Below, piece after piece: positions 1 to 10,918 of a stretch of DNA of 64,000 bases. Under the pieces are notes generated by a model. It was not told the DNA's origin, did not search any database, and was given only the letters and a program-made list of their open reading frames with translations. This stretch comes from Diplonema papillatum (Eukaryota; Euglenozoa; Diplonemea; Diplonemida; Diplonemidae), in assembly GCA_030068145.1 (NCBI GenBank), contig JAPJBO010000885.1, positions 30,149 through 94,148 of the forward strand, given 5' to 3'. Position 1 is the first letter of the stretch. The number at the start of each line of letters is the position of its first letter. Made by a program: the position numbers and the translations under genes.

Positions 1-60
1 AGTCTAACACTCCCCTTTTTACCCCTTTTTACCTCTTTCTATTTTGCATCCCTTTCCTCG

Positions 61-130
61 ACAACATCTTCCTCGAAGAAGACTTGATGCTAGCATCAAG
101 CATGCATGAGTAAACATTAAACTAAGATTT
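61..130 (+). repeat. R3 hairpin repeat, copy 1
   Basis: Copy of a dispersed module built on the 16-bp palindrome TTGATGCTAGCATCAA, followed by CATGCATGAG and a tail ending CATTAAACTAAG. Other copies lie near 186, 18676, 19860, 23612 and 25086. This copy lacks the second hairpin (AGGCAG/CTGCCT) seen in the longer copies. No coding content. Confidence 0.75.
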
Positions 131-180
131 CCCCCGGAGTCTTACACTCCTGCGATCCCTTTTCCCTTTTCCCTTTTCTA

Positions 181-272
181 TTTTACACTTTCGTCGAAGA
201 AGACTTGATGCTAGTATCACACATGCATGAGAGGCAGTGTCTTGCCTAAACATTGAACTAAGATTCCCCCCC
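181..272 (+). repeat. R3 hairpin repeat, copy 2
   Basis: Second R3 copy, about 120 bp after the first in the same orientation. It includes the GAGGCAGTG...GCC hairpin half and the CATTGAACTAAG tail, so the two copies form a loose direct repeat. Confidence 0.75.
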
Positions 273-1261
273 CCTATGCTTTGCATGTGTGGCACTGCTG
301 TCTAAACACTAACCGACCATCCCCCCACCCTTGTCTTCCGTTTTCTGTTTTCTTTTTTCACAAAATTTGACGTGGGCGGCTTTGGATTTACATCTGAATG
401 ACACCTCAATACAAAAAAAGTTGTCGACAACTAACAAGTAAAAGAATAAAACAAAACTACGCATTTCTTCGCTCTAAAGAATGAACCCATTTGGCAAAGG
501 TCACACCCGAGCTCTAGTGTAGCTCCTTCCGGGGTCTCGATAGCGAACGTTCTCTACTCTAAGAATCTCTGTCGCAGCACAATGGAACCAGGACACACCG
601 TTTCCCTTATTCTACGTTTCTCCACCCGCCTCTCGATCCCAGCCTCAACATGAAGCCGGGCGCAAGAAAGAAAGAATAGTTGACAACTAAGACCCACACA
701 GGCAATAAAGACACACACCCACACACACACACACACGCACACTTAGCCGACTGGTGAAAGTGACAAGTGGGCTATTCTTTGATTCAGCCGTAACCCACTC
801 AAAGCCTGAACTTAAAAAAACACACACCCACACACACCACAAAGGGTGTTTGCGCCAGGAGTCAGGCCAAGCTCATTGCACAGAGAGAGCTTGCCACATC
901 CTCGGGTGAGATGTGCCGCCTGGTGTAAAGACACTCAGCTGTTGCACGGGGGCCGAAAACCCCGTGCAGCTAACACCGCAAGAAAAACAGAAGTATTGAG
1001 CTGATCCCGCCTACTCCTTCGGAGAGGAGTCACAGGACCCAAAACTAGCATGTCGGAAACTCAAAGCCGACTGACAAGTGCTATACTTCGATTCCGCCGT
1101 TACCCACTCTTAAAGCCCTGAACTTAAACACACACCCACACACGTACATGCTGGGCTAGACTCCGCTCAGGGGTTACCCATTACTGTGATCACACACACG
1201 TACATGCACGTGCATGAACAAGATACGCATGCCAATATACTATGCCGTGAAGGAACCCTTT
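273..1261. other. Gene-free stretch with AC microsatellites
   Basis: No supportable gene. AC-rich microsatellites lie at about 712-741 and 813-838. A diverged direct repeat of about 75 bp (starting GCCGACTG, containing CTGAACTTAAA) is at 747-835 and again at 1064-1143. Confidence 0.6.
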
Positions 1262-1347
1262 CGATGATGGTCACCCGGAGACTTGAAACCATACCCCGGA
1301 TACTCAAGCGAACTTCACTCTAAAAAAAAAAAAAAAAAAAAAAAAAA
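1262..1347 (+). repeat. R1 dispersed repeat, short copy with A-tail
   Basis: R1 core (GGTCACCCGGAGACTT ... AAGCGAACTT ... CACTCTAAAA) ending in a run of about 27 A. The A-tail at the same end of several copies suggests a retroposed, SINE-like unit; this is inference. Confidence 0.7.
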
Positions 1348-1390
1348 GACACCAATCTGTACGTCCAGTCGGGATCGTCGGAAACACAAA

Positions 1391-1571
1391 AACAATGGCC
1401 GAAACCACCAATGACCAACGACCAAGGTACCCACCGATCCTCTTACCTCGTGTAACCACCACTCTTACGACACTCAGAGCACAAAGAATATCGTCCCTTA
1501 ACGACGAAGGCCACCCGGAGACTTTAAAACCCCGGAGTTTCAAGCGAACTTTCACTCCAAAAAAAAAAAAG
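1391..1571 (+). repeat. R1 dispersed repeat, long copy
   Basis: Long form of R1: about 120 bp (ACAATGGCCGAAACC ... CACAAAGAATATC) precede the CGGAGAC core and A-tail. The long form recurs at 30098-30290 and 32811-33002 in the same orientation. The sequence after the A-tail (GACACCAATCTGTACGTCC) also repeats after the short copy at 1347. Confidence 0.8.
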
Positions 1572-1706
1572 GACACCAATCTGTACGTCCATTCGGATCG
1601 TCGGAAACACAAAAAGAAGCCCCAGCACCAAGTCGCTCCCGTCCCAACAAACCAGCTGGCGCGTGCTCCGAAATCACGCGCTCGGTCCAGAAGGCTTTTT
1701 TTTTTA

Positions 1707-1990
1707 TGGTAACAAGCTTGCTTGTCTATATCAAAAAGTGTCGGATGGCAGCGTGCTGTGTTAAATCACTCAAAACAGGGTTTACACACATACGCACAAA
1801 CAATGCCCCTTACCTCTATATTTCCTCCCTTCCATTCGGAGTCGAAGCAGCAACGTCGAGTATTTTTTGGGTTAACAATGCATTGTTGGTACTAAAAATT
1901 AGTAGTTGGCAGCGTACTACACAAAACTTACCAAAGCAGGTGAGTTCCGCTAGTGCGCGCAAACAGAACCTTAAGCGCCCACATGTGGAC
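1707..1990 (+). repeat. R2 dispersed repeat, one diverged and one good copy
   Basis: 1869-1975 is a good R2 copy: palindrome AACAATGCATTGTT, then GGTACTAAAAATTAGTAG, TTGGCAGCGTACTAC and GTGAGTTCCGCTAGTGCGC. 1707-1790 resembles a decayed half copy. Further copies are near 8048, 8169, 14827, 18290, 19719 and 25690. Confidence 0.75.
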
Positions 1991-3130
1991 CACGCGTATT
2001 TTCTCTGAGGCTGAAAACGGAGCGCAAGCCCTGCTTACGAGTTCATAATCCGAAAAGGAATCGGAATCTTCACATTCCCGTTTGCGCCGACGGGCAACCA
2101 CACACCTTAAGGAATTGGCTTGTGGAGGTGACTTTGCCTTGTTTTTGCATTCTGCAGCCATTATTTCAGCCTAAACGAGCATCCGACCAGTTATTTTGCA
2201 TTTCTCGAGCATTTTAGGACCACCCAAGTGGTAGGTTTCTAGTTTTGGGCTGCTGGGGGGCCCCTCTTTTTTTCCGAAAAACAGGGGTCTTTCAGGGTCC
2301 TTTCAGGGTCCTTTCAGGGTGCTTTCAGGGTCCCGGCGGTTTGGCGACACATTTTGCAGGTGTTTTATGGTGTGGACCAAACTTTCCTGGGGTTTCCGAA
2401 TGTTTTTGGGGTCCCTGTGTGGTTGTGTCCTAGTAATCTGCGCATCCAGCACGAAACAGCCGTAAACACAAAAAAGAACGCAACAACCCCCTGCGAAGAA
2501 CACGAAGGACACACAGCCGTACGTGTCTCCCGTTCGTCACCGAAGCGCAATCCCAACGCAGTCAGCGGCCACCTCCAAGGCCAGCCGAAGAAACCTTTTA
2601 TTTTGTTGTTCGAAGACTGCAAAAAAACCCCCCTCCGGAGTCTGAAGTGAACCTTCACGCTATAAAAGAGAAGAAAGCAACACGATCCAAAAAGAAAACA
2701 AGAAACAGTCTAGAAAAAAGAGCACGGGGTTCAAAAAGATGAAAATGAACGCGAAACCATGCGAGGATCGATATTTCGCGTCAGGCCGACCAAAACCTTA
2801 AGAAAAAGAGAAAAAAAACAATAAAGACGCAGGCGCCGAAAAGTGAAAAAAATTGCAACACCACATATTAAAAGCAGATGCGAAGAACAAGATTAGCGTT
2901 GCCAGTTCCCGCACGTTTGTTATCGAAGCGCATTCAACTTCTCCTCCCTTGGGGACCGCCGAAGGCCACGGCGGCTCGAGGAGGGGGTAAGGGTGATCCG
3001 GCTACATATGAGACGATGCCAAACCCTTTGTACTAAGAAAACATTGGGGGGGTTTGGCATCTTATCATATCACCCAGTCCAAACATCAAACTACGTTTCT
3101 CCCGACTTATCAGCACGGGTACATCCACTG
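1991..3130. other. Gene-free stretch
   Basis: Nothing gene-like. 2288-2332 holds about four tandem copies of an 11-bp unit, TCCTTTCAGGG. 2630-2660 resembles a degraded R1 end, and the R1-associated motif GAAACAGTCTAGAAA occurs at about 2703. The rest is A-rich low-complexity sequence. Confidence 0.5.
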
Positions 3131-4080
3131 ACCTAGCGGTCGTATGCGTGCCGCTCACAGTCGGTACTGTGCACCCACAACCTTCCCGCAGCGTGATTGC
3201 GGCCAGGATCTTTCTCCCTCCCCATGACCCGAAATTGGGGTCGGTGGAATTGATGACAACCCTGGCATTGACTACAGCCCATTTTCAATGGGCCGCAGGG
3301 ACTAGCGTGTTGGGGGGGATTATCCTGTATGGTTAAAAAATTTTTTTTTCGCCAAAAAAAAAAATTCTGAAAACAGGCCGGTGAAAAAAGATTTTTTAAC
3401 CATGGGGATTTCTGGTGAAAACTTTTTGGCAAGGGACCCAGGCTACAGGCTCAGATCCTGGAGTCGTAGTTGCTGTTTTGTGTACAGCCTGCCGTCCAGA
3501 AATATCTCTGGGGCCATGAGGGGCGTTGGGATTAGCGTGTTGGGGGGCGCCTGTTGTGAGCAGCTTCGCCCTGCCTCGATTCGTTGAAAGGCGTTGAGGC
3601 CATCATGCCGTAGTGCCGTAGTGCCCACTGGGACTGACAAGTGAAGGCTACAACTAAGTGGAGAAGCAGCAGCCAGATTGTGTTTTCCATCACACCCAGT
3701 ATTCAGTCACTGGAGGATCGTTTGCTATCCTGAAGCTCACAGGCCTGAAAGGATTTTGAAACTAAAAGAGATGTCGCTCGCCGCATTTGGTTTTAGTGGT
3801 GCTGCCACTGGCCCTGATGACAATACATTGCAGTACGACTACAGCAACTGGAAGGGACCGAAGTTGGAGAACAGGCTCTCCTGAGAGGTGTCCAGCAACC
3901 GGGACGAACAGGTTGAAAAATGCGCAGCTCTTTGGGACACTGCTTGCTTCAGCAATCCCAGCTTTCCTACGCGCAGCGTGGGAAATTTTTTTTTCTGGCC
4001 ATATCAAAGATTTTTTAACCGGGATTTTTCAGAATTTCGGGGATTAGAATAACCCCTGATGGGCCGGGAAAAAAAAACAT
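3131..4080. other. Gene-free stretch with inverted repeat at 3329-3403
   Basis: A 75-bp segment at 3329-3403 begins ATGGTTAAAAAAT and ends with its complement ATTTTTTAACCAT, a small inverted-repeat element. AGCGTGTTGGGGGG occurs at about 3303 and 3534. A related ATTTTTTAACC end occurs near 4010. No gene supported. Confidence 0.5.
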
Positions 4081-5283
4081 ACCGGCGGGTGCGCAGGGCT
4101 GCTCGTGGCACACATGGGTCTCATGGTGCTGTGGTATCGATGTACAAGACGGTGCTAGGTCTGACCAAACTGCGTACCTATCACGCGCTCTGTGCTAACG
4201 AACTAGCATCCTGTGCCGTGGAGCGGTGTGATCAGTTCCAAGTCTGCACCTGGAAAGCAACGAGGCAGGGTTCTCACTTGTGGTGTGACCAGCCCAAGCC
4301 GGGTTGGCCAGGTTTGTGCCGGGTTCCTTCTGATGAAAAGATGCGGATGAACCAGTGAGCTTTCCCAGCCCTCGAGCTGCGGGTTGCTACGTGCACACAT
4401 ACTTGATCTTATCAGTATACACGTGTAGACGCGCCTAAGCCCTTGTAGGTTAACCGGTGACTGCAATGCTAAAACCACAAATATCGCAAAACAAAAAAAA
4501 ACGAGTACAAGAGTCGGAAGACAAGGCCGCAGAGTGGGCAAACTGGCTGAGAAGCGAATTGAGCACCCGGTAAGAGGGCGAGCAAACTGATTTTGGCATC
4601 TTATTTCTTATTTTCTTTCTCTAACTAAAGCGCGTCACCAAAACTCCTTGCCAAACAAACAAAGGTCGCAAGACACCAAACTGATCGTCCTTCGGGATCG
4701 ACGGTAACACAAAAAAAGACGCAACCCACTCTAAAAGAAAACAGGACCGCGGATGACTCCGTTCAGACCGCGAGCGAACCGTCAAAGAGGTCGTGCCGCT
4801 AAACAAACACTTCACCCCCTCCCCTTCTGTATAAGTGCGCAAGGCAGCCAACACATTCACGCACTCAGTTGTGGCGGCCTTGTAGCACAACACAGCCCCA
4901 ACGAAAAGTGAACAACATGGGGTGATCTACCTATTTTTTAGCAGAAATCTTCAGTGGTATGGTCCTTTTACAGAGTGAGCCGATGCCTCTCATCTCATCT
5001 TTAAAACACGGCTGAGTCACGCATGCTCTTGACAGACGCTAGCGTCCGACATTTCGCACGCGCGTCGCAGTCGTTGGGTGGTATTGACAAGGGGATTCTT
5101 CTTGTTGCGTTAGTGGGGAGTCATTTGCATACCACACAATACAATTTGTTGCAACTTTCGCAACACATTGTCAGCACTGATTGTGAAAACCTCTGCGAAA
5201 AACTCTACGAAGGAATGCACTTGGTGTAGAACCCATTTAACAACGGTCACAAACAGTCCCAGCGTGCACCAAATATACAACCC
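4081..5283. other. Gene-free stretch
   Basis: No recognisable gene. 4665-4740 contains the R1-downstream motif (GATCGACGGTAACACAAAAA). The motif GGATGACTCCGTTCAGACCG at 4750 recurs near 5520, 5937 and 8602, which marks another short dispersed module. Confidence 0.5.
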
Positions 5284-5388
5284 GTAACCATATAGCCCTT
5301 TCTTGCTCTTAGAATACCTATTCATGAACGGTCACACGGAGACCCTAAACCCCCGGAATTTCAAGCGAACTTTCACTCTAAAAATAGG
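5284..5388 (+). repeat. R1 dispersed repeat, variant with TATAGCCC lead-in
   Basis: R1 core preceded by a 40-bp lead-in (GTAACCATATAGCCCTTTC) that is shared with the copy at 20574. The core reads CACACGGAGACCCTAAAC and ends CACTCTAAAAA. Confidence 0.75.
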
Positions 5389-6983
5389 TGGATCACCCCG
5401 CAACAGAGCACAACCAGCTGCACACCGTTCAGGTAATTCACCCCTCAAGACTCAGCGGTGCAATGCAGGAAGAAGAGGAAGCAACCAAAAAAAAAGAAAA
5501 AAAAAAAAAAAGGAACACAGAATGACTCCGTTCAGACTGGAACCAGCGAACTCCCCCACAGCATCCTTCCAAAAAGTGGGAAACTGCAGGCCCCAAAGCC
5601 CATTGTTCTGAATAACAAAAAAAGACCGCCTTCTTTCAACACACAGGGTCTAGACTAAGCGCAAAAAAGCAAAGGAAACAAAAAAGAAAAGTGGGGATCT
5701 ACGGTATCAAAACCGCCGGAGAAGACCCACCGAAGAAGTCAAACACCCTCCCGGCGGGCTGGCCCGCCACTTGCCACTTGCTACCGTCAGGTCACATTAG
5801 CCACCATCTTGGCTAGCCAAAGTGAAAGTGTACTAGTATGTCTGCACTCCCATCTCTACCCGACACCCGGCCTCAATGGAAACATACCAGACCTTCAAAC
5901 CTCAGAAAACGCTCGAAGAATGAAACAAAACCACGATGACTCCGCTCAGACCGCTCAAGAAGAGAACCTACCGCTAGTCTACGAACCCCGTGTTAGCTCA
6001 AAACAAATATAAACCCCCTCAATCTGCAACCACAAATAGCCAGGGGATTAGCTTCTATATCCACATTTGGACCGTCAGTCCAAATTTGGAAAGGCCGTCG
6101 AGAAAAAAAAAATAAATAAAAAATGGGACTACACCACCACCAAGCCCCGGCAGAGTGGCCACTGTGCAATCCGAGGCCCTCTCAGGGCCCAGCCTTGTCG
6201 TGAAGATACGTCGCGTCGCGCTGCATTGAGCCTATTTCCTGGGCTGCAGGTCTTTCGAAGAATTCGGCGAATACAATGTAGAAATGGGTCGGCGGGTGTG
6301 AGGCAACTTCTGTTCGCGCTGCCCTTGCGACAGGGTGGTGGAGGAGGGGAGCAAGATAGCTTGGATGTCTGTGCATGATGGGCAATACCGTTTCTTCGGG
6401 CCTGGAAATTTGGTGTACCATACCGTTTTTTCCGGCTCGCTACGCGAGCCGAAAAATTGATTATTAGTATTTGAGGAACACAGAGTGAAGATGACCAATA
6501 CACTACATTAGAGGGCCACACATGTTACGACCATTAGTTAGAGTGCGTAGTGTGTAACTCCACTCTTCTACTGTACTCAGAGACAAGATGTTGTGGTACC
6601 GGGGGTTCCAGTCGACAAATCCTGGCTGTTGCTACCGTGACATAGAGGCTGAGGCCGGAGAGGTGGCAGAGACCCGTGCAACACTGGCAGGTGAGCCCCC
6701 TAAGTGCAGAAACTGCTGAAAAACAGTGAAAACGCAAAAAGCCGTTAGCGGTCCAAATTTGGAAAATGGGCTGGAGACCAAGCTAATGCCCTGAAATAGC
6801 GCGAGAAAAAAAAAAAAAAAAGCGAACTGCAGAAAAAACACCGACCGCTTACTACAAGAAACAGTCTAAAAAAAAAATCAAAAGACACCCCACCGACAAA
6901 CCACCGGGATATTGTTTACCCGCCCCCTCCTGTTTTAAATCAAGTACAACAGAGGGGGTTCAGGTTTCTCCCACCAGATAGGG
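5389..6983. other. Gene-free stretch before the first rRNA piece
   Basis: A-rich runs (5490-5510, 6805-6825), two copies of the GACTCC(G)TTCAGAC motif and an R1-type GAAACAGTCTA motif near 6860. Open frames here are short and lack family features. No gene supported. Confidence 0.5.
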
Positions 6984-7076
6984 TAGGTCGCCAAAGCCGA
7001 CAGAGTGATCGCTCATCAGATCCCACAAAGGGTGTCGGTTCATCTGGACAGCAGGACGGTAGCGTTCCCCTCGGCT
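6984..7076 (+). rRNA. LSU (28S) rRNA fragment, domain II
   Basis: Matches the conserved nuclear LSU domain II stretch CGCTCATCAGA ... CACAAAGGGTG ... GGTTCATCTGGACAGC ... GGACGGT. The canonical order is kept over about 90 nt, then similarity stops. It is a piece only: upstream and downstream LSU domain II is missing, and a 5.8S-like segment starts 30 nt later, although in normal rDNA 5.8S lies before LSU. Recognised by recall of conserved rRNA; not aligned by computation. Confidence 0.8.
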
Positions 7077-7105
7077 CAACTGCGGTTGATCGAGGGTGGC
7101 ATCCA

Positions 7106-7262
7106 TTGCACTTACCGGTGGATGTCTTGGCTCTGGGAACGATGAAGACGCTATGGTCAATGGGAATTGCAGAAGCACGAGACCCATCAGGTCGTCGAAC
7201 GCATCAGCGAGCATGGGTCAACTGCTGAAGGGCATGGGTCCGCCCATGCCGTCAGCAGTTGG
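7106..7262 (+). rRNA. 5.8S-like rRNA segment
   Basis: Carries 5.8S signatures in order: CGGTGGATGTCTTGGCTC, CGATGAAGACGC, GGGAATTGCAGAA, GTCGAACGCATC. It ends in a strong stem at 7219-7261: CAACTGCTGA pairs with TCAGCAGTTG, then GGCATGGG pairs with CCCATGCC around a 4-nt loop TCCG. That stem could define a 3' end. Differences from canonical 5.8S (for example GATGAAGACGC lacks bases of GATGAAGAACGC) leave open whether it is functional or a relic. Confidence 0.75.
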
Positions 7263-7685
7263 TAAATTTGCTGCATTAGTGTGTGTGGTCCTTTCTAAGA
7301 CGGATTGTGAGAACTTCGCGGCGGATCACAAAGCACCCGCCCTCCCCGTGCATGGCTACCGTACCCATGTTTGCACCTTCCTCGGATGCTACGGTCGGGA
7401 AGGGGCTTCAATGTAGTTGGGAAAACACGCTACCCTTCCCCGCGTTCTGCGTGTGGGGTCGCCACCGGGCAACTGCCGCAGCAGCCTCAGATACGTCCTT
7501 CGCCCTTTCGGGAGGTGTCGCTGCTAGTTTGTTGCATTGGTGTGATTGTCAGGCCTTCGACTACCCTGAGCAACGCACTATTGACCCGCGAGCACTATAC
7601 TGGCCGCCAGCCCTTTGCCCCGGGTTCTTCCGGCCTATTACACACCGTCGAAGGCTGCCCACCTCCACACCTGAACATGGCCTTT
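7263..7685. other. Unassigned stretch after the 5.8S-like segment
   Basis: More GC-rich than its neighbours, with a frame open on the + strand but no recognisable domain. It could hold further diverged rRNA or spacer. Nothing specific can be assigned. Confidence 0.35.
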
Positions 7686-7893
7686 TCTGCAGCAGACAAC
7701 ACAAAGAAACAGTCTAGAAAATGCGTACTTTCACTGACTTGGCCTTTTCTGCAGCAGATACTTCAGCGGCAGCACAACACGAAGAAACAGTCTAGAAAAT
7801 GCGTACTTTCACTGACTTGGCCTTTTCTGCAGCAGATACTTCAGCGGCAGCACAACACGAAGAAACAGTCTAGAAAATGCGTACTTTCACTCA
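7686..7893 (+). repeat. 78-bp tandem repeat, about 2.6 copies
   Basis: Unit includes TTTTCTGCAGCAGATACTTC and ends with the R1-associated motif GAAACAGTCTAGAAAATGCG. Because 78 is a multiple of three, an open frame runs through it. I treat that as a by-product rather than a repeat protein. Confidence 0.8.
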
Positions 7894-8047
7894 AAAAAAT
7901 AAAAAAAGAAAGAAGAAGTCAATACGTAATATACATTGCATCCCGACGGATTCCGTCACACTCACACACTGAACATAAAATACTCCTGCACGGGAATCCG
8001 GGTGATTCCGTGTGGGATCAGCCTGGGGTCCGCGTGGAAGTTTTTTG

Positions 8048-8289
8048 TGTTAACAATGCATTGTTGGTACTAAAAATTAGTAGTTGGCAGCGTACTACAT
8101 GAAACTTACCAAAGCAGGTGAGTTCCGCTAGTGCGCATAAACAAAAGAAAGCGCCATACTAATTTTTGTGTTAACAATGCATTGTTGGTACTAAAAATTA
8201 GTAGTTGGCAGCGTACTAAAAGCAGCTCACCAAATCAGGTGAAAAGCCGCTAGTGCGCACAAACAAACGGAAGCGCCATACTAATTTTT
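8048..8289 (+). repeat. R2 dispersed repeat, tandem pair (121-bp period)
   Basis: Two nearly identical R2 copies head to tail (8048 and 8169), each with AACAATGCATTGTT, TTGGCAGCGTACTA and GCTAGTGCGC, ending AAGCGCCATACTAATTTTT. They are the best-preserved R2 copies in the window. Confidence 0.85.
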
Positions 8290-8423
8290 TTACATTGCAG
8301 CAATCCACGCGGACCCCAGGCGGAATCCGTCCGGTCCATGTGAAAGTTGTCGGAAGGTAAAAGAAATCGGCGTGGATTCTGTCGGAATGCATTGTAGCGG
8401 TAAGAGCAGATCAGAAAGAGTGT

Positions 8424-8566
8424 CGGTCGCAACACTTACAAACATGGCTAGCCGTAGTTAAGTGTCTAAGCATACCTACTACCCTCATACCACCCGCCTC
8501 ACAGCCTCAATGGTCAACCGGAGACCCTAAAACACCGAACCTCTAAACCACAATAAACGCTAGAAA
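8424..8566 (+). repeat. R9 dispersed repeat, copy 1
   Basis: About 140 bp nearly identical to 12645-12791, starting TGTCGGTCGCAACACTTAC and ending with an R1-like CGGAGACCCTAAAACACCG stretch. Confidence 0.85.
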
Positions 8567-8987
8567 GAAAACAAACAGTTGAAAACGCACAGCTCCCCAC
8601 CGGATGACTCCGTTCAGACCGAAACCGGCGAGCCCCCGCACCCTTAAAACCTGGAATCTGCTTCTAACGGAAGTGAGGATAATACGATCGGGGTTTTGTG
8701 TTCATGACAATTTTGCATTTGCTAATTTGTTCGATACGAAACATCCGCGAAACACTGAAATTTTGACCCTTTGCCAACACATCCCAACACGCCCCACTTC
8801 GCGCAGAAAATGCAGGATGGGCAATGTTGCCGCCACCTCTCCCCCGTCCCCTCTCTATTTTGTTTTGTTGCGAGATTTTTTGAAAATCCAGGGGTCAGGC
8901 TGAGCTTCGTGAAGCTCTGCACCTGGGTCTTGCCGTCGTTGGCCGACGCTAGTCCGAAATTTGTCTGACATGAGGCATCGGTATCAT
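8567..8987. other. Gene-free stretch before the satellite
   Basis: Contains GGATGACTCCGTTCAGACCG (8602) and a small hairpin near 8900 (AGCTTCGTGAAGCT). No gene. The first satellite-like motif (AGTCCGAAATTTGTCTGAC) appears at about 8950. Confidence 0.5.
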
Positions 8988-10462
8988 TTTAGTCTGACTC
9001 TAGTCTGATTGTAGTCTGACTCTAGTCTGACTCTAGTCTGACTCTAGTCTGATTGTAGTCTGACTCTAGTCTGACTCTAGTCTGACTCTAGTCTGACTCT
9101 AGTCTGACTCTAGTCTGACTCTAGTCTGACTCTAGTCTGACTCTAGTCTGACTCTAGTCTGACTCTAGTCTGACTCTAGTCTGACTCTAGTCTGACTCTA
9201 GTCTGACTCTAGTCTGACTCTAGTCTGATTGTAGTCTGACTCTAGTCTGACTCTAGTCTGACTCTAGTCTGACTCTAGTCTGATTGTAGTCTGACTCTAG
9301 TCTGACTCTAGTCTGACTCTAGTCTGACTCTAGTCTGACTCTAGTCTGATTGTAGTCTGACTCTAGTCTGACTCTAGTCTGACTCTAGTCTGACTCTAGT
9401 CTGACTCTAGTCTGACTCTAGTCTGACTCTAGTCTGACTCTAGTCTGACTCTAGTCTGACTCTAGTCTGACTCTAGTCTGACTCTAGTCTGACTCTAGTC
9501 TGATTGTAGTCTGACTCTAGTCTGACTCTAGTCTGACTCTAGTCTGACTCTAGTCTGACTCTAGTCTGATTGTAGTCTGACTCTAGTCTGACTCTAGTCT
9601 GACTCTAGTCTGACTCTAGTCTGATTGTAGTCTGACTCTAGTCTGACTCTAGTCTGACTCTAGTCTGATTGTAGTCTGACTCTAGTCTGACTCTAGTCTG
9701 ACTCTAGTCTGACTCTAGTCTGATTGTAGTCTGACTCTAGTCTGACTCTAGTCTGACTCTAGTCTGACTCTAGTCTGACTCTAGTCTGACTCTAGTCTGA
9801 CTCTAGTCTGACTCTAGTCTGACTCTAGTCTGACTCTAGTCTGACTCTAGTCTGATTGTAGTCTGACTCTAGTCTGACTCTAGTCTGACTCTAGTCTGAC
9901 TCTAGTCTGATTGTAGTCTGACTCTAGTCTGACTCTAGTCTGACTCTAGTCTGACTCTAGTCTGACTCTAGTCTGACTCTAGTCTGACTCTAGTCTGACT
10001 CTAGTCTGACTCTAGTCTGACTCTAGTCTGACTCTAGTCTGACTCTAGTCTGATTGTAGTCTGACTCTAGTCTGACTCTAGTCTGACTCTAGTCTGACTC
10101 TAGTCTGACTCTAGTCTGACTCTAGTCTGATTGTAGTCTGACTCTAGTCTGACTCTAGTCTGACTCTAGTCTGACTCTAGTCTGACTCTAGTCTGACTCT
10201 AGTCTGATTGTAGTCTGACTCTAGTCTGACTCTAGTCTGACTCTAGTCTGACTCTAGTCTGACTCTAGTCTGACTCTAGTCTGACTCTAGTCTGACTCTA
10301 GTCTGACTCTAGTCTGACTCTAGTCTGACTCTAGTCTGACTCTAGTCTGATTGTAGTCTGACTCTAGTCTGACTCTGGTCTGGCTCTAGTCTGACTCTAG
10401 TCTGACTCAAGTCTGATTGTAGTATGATTGTAGTCTGATTCTAGTCTTACTCTATTATGCAT
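8988..10462 (+). repeat. 11-bp satellite, about 130 copies, two monomer types
   Basis: Head-to-tail array of ACTCTAGTCTG (type A) interrupted by ATTGTAGTCTG (type B). The two types differ at three positions and the array is otherwise almost free of point changes until the last few copies (for example ACTCTGGTCTG and ATTGTAGTATG near 10375-10440). Runs of A between successive B monomers, read by eye, are about 1, 3, 15, 4, 5, 13, 5, 4, 3, 4, 11, 4, 12, 6, 6, 12. Period 11 excludes a repeat protein in one frame. Confidence 0.95.
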
Positions 10463-10571
10463 ATGTGACGGTGCGCTCACACGAGGAGCTAGTACGCGAT
10501 CACCAGGTTCACACTTCAAAGGCATGGATTGTTTTTTGGAAAACAGGTCGTTCGAATGAAAATCTCACCGA

Positions 10572-10795
10572 CCTCAGCTGTTGAAGATCTACGCGCTAAA
10601 CTTAAGCACACATCCCTCAGCGCAGGAAAAGAAAGCAACAGCGATGCTCCTAGTAACGGCGAGTGAACAGGGCAGAGCCCAAGCCTGAACCGGTGTTCTA
10701 CGGATATCCGGAATGTGGCGCAAGCTGCTTGGGGACACAACTGGCGTCGAGGCAAGTCTCCTGGAATGGGGTATCCACAGTCCCGTATTCCCGTA
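10572..10795 (+). rRNA. LSU (28S) rRNA fragment, 5' end (domain I)
   Basis: Begins GACCTCAG, then keeps the conserved order CGCTAAACTTAAGCA, CAGCGCAGGAAAAGAAA, CTAGTAACGGCGAGTGAACA, GGGCAGAGCCCAAG, GGAATGTGGCGCAAG, AGTCTCCTGGAATGGGG. These match the start of nuclear 28S. GCATATCAATAAGCGG is altered to GCACACATCCCTCAGCGC. Similarity stops near 10795. It is followed by a module (GAGTGCCAAC...ACTCTTTC...GGTGTCACGGGATAAG) that recurs at 11960-12070. Confidence 0.87.
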
Positions 10796-10880
10796 AGAGT
10801 GCCAACGCTACTCTTTCAAAAACGTACATATAAAAGGTGTCACGGGATAAGCCGGCAGCCGCTGCTTAACGGTGTGTAAT
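10796..10880 (+). repeat. Module following the LSU 5' piece, copy 1
   Basis: GAGTGCCAACGCTACTCTTTC, about 20 bp of spacer, then GGTGTCACGGGATAAGCCGG and CAGCCGCTGCTTAACGG. The same modules in the same order recur at 11967-12070. GAGT...ACTC can form a small stem. Confidence 0.7.
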
Positions 10881-10918
10881 GAAGAGGACGCGTCAAGCGT
10901 CCCCAAAAGGCGGCCAAG

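Noticed and set aside
61-272. R3 repeat as a piece of the 18S 5' end (shares CATGCATG and CATTAAA)
   Set aside because: Only two short shared strings, and the conserved 18S start (GGTTGATCCTGCC) is nowhere in the window.
7371-8102. 243-codon + strand frame
   Set aside because: Runs through the 78-bp tandem repeat and R2; openness is explained by the period being a multiple of three.
8988-10462. CRISPR-like look of the 11-bp array
   Set aside because: No unique spacers; head-to-tail monomers only, in a eukaryotic sequence.
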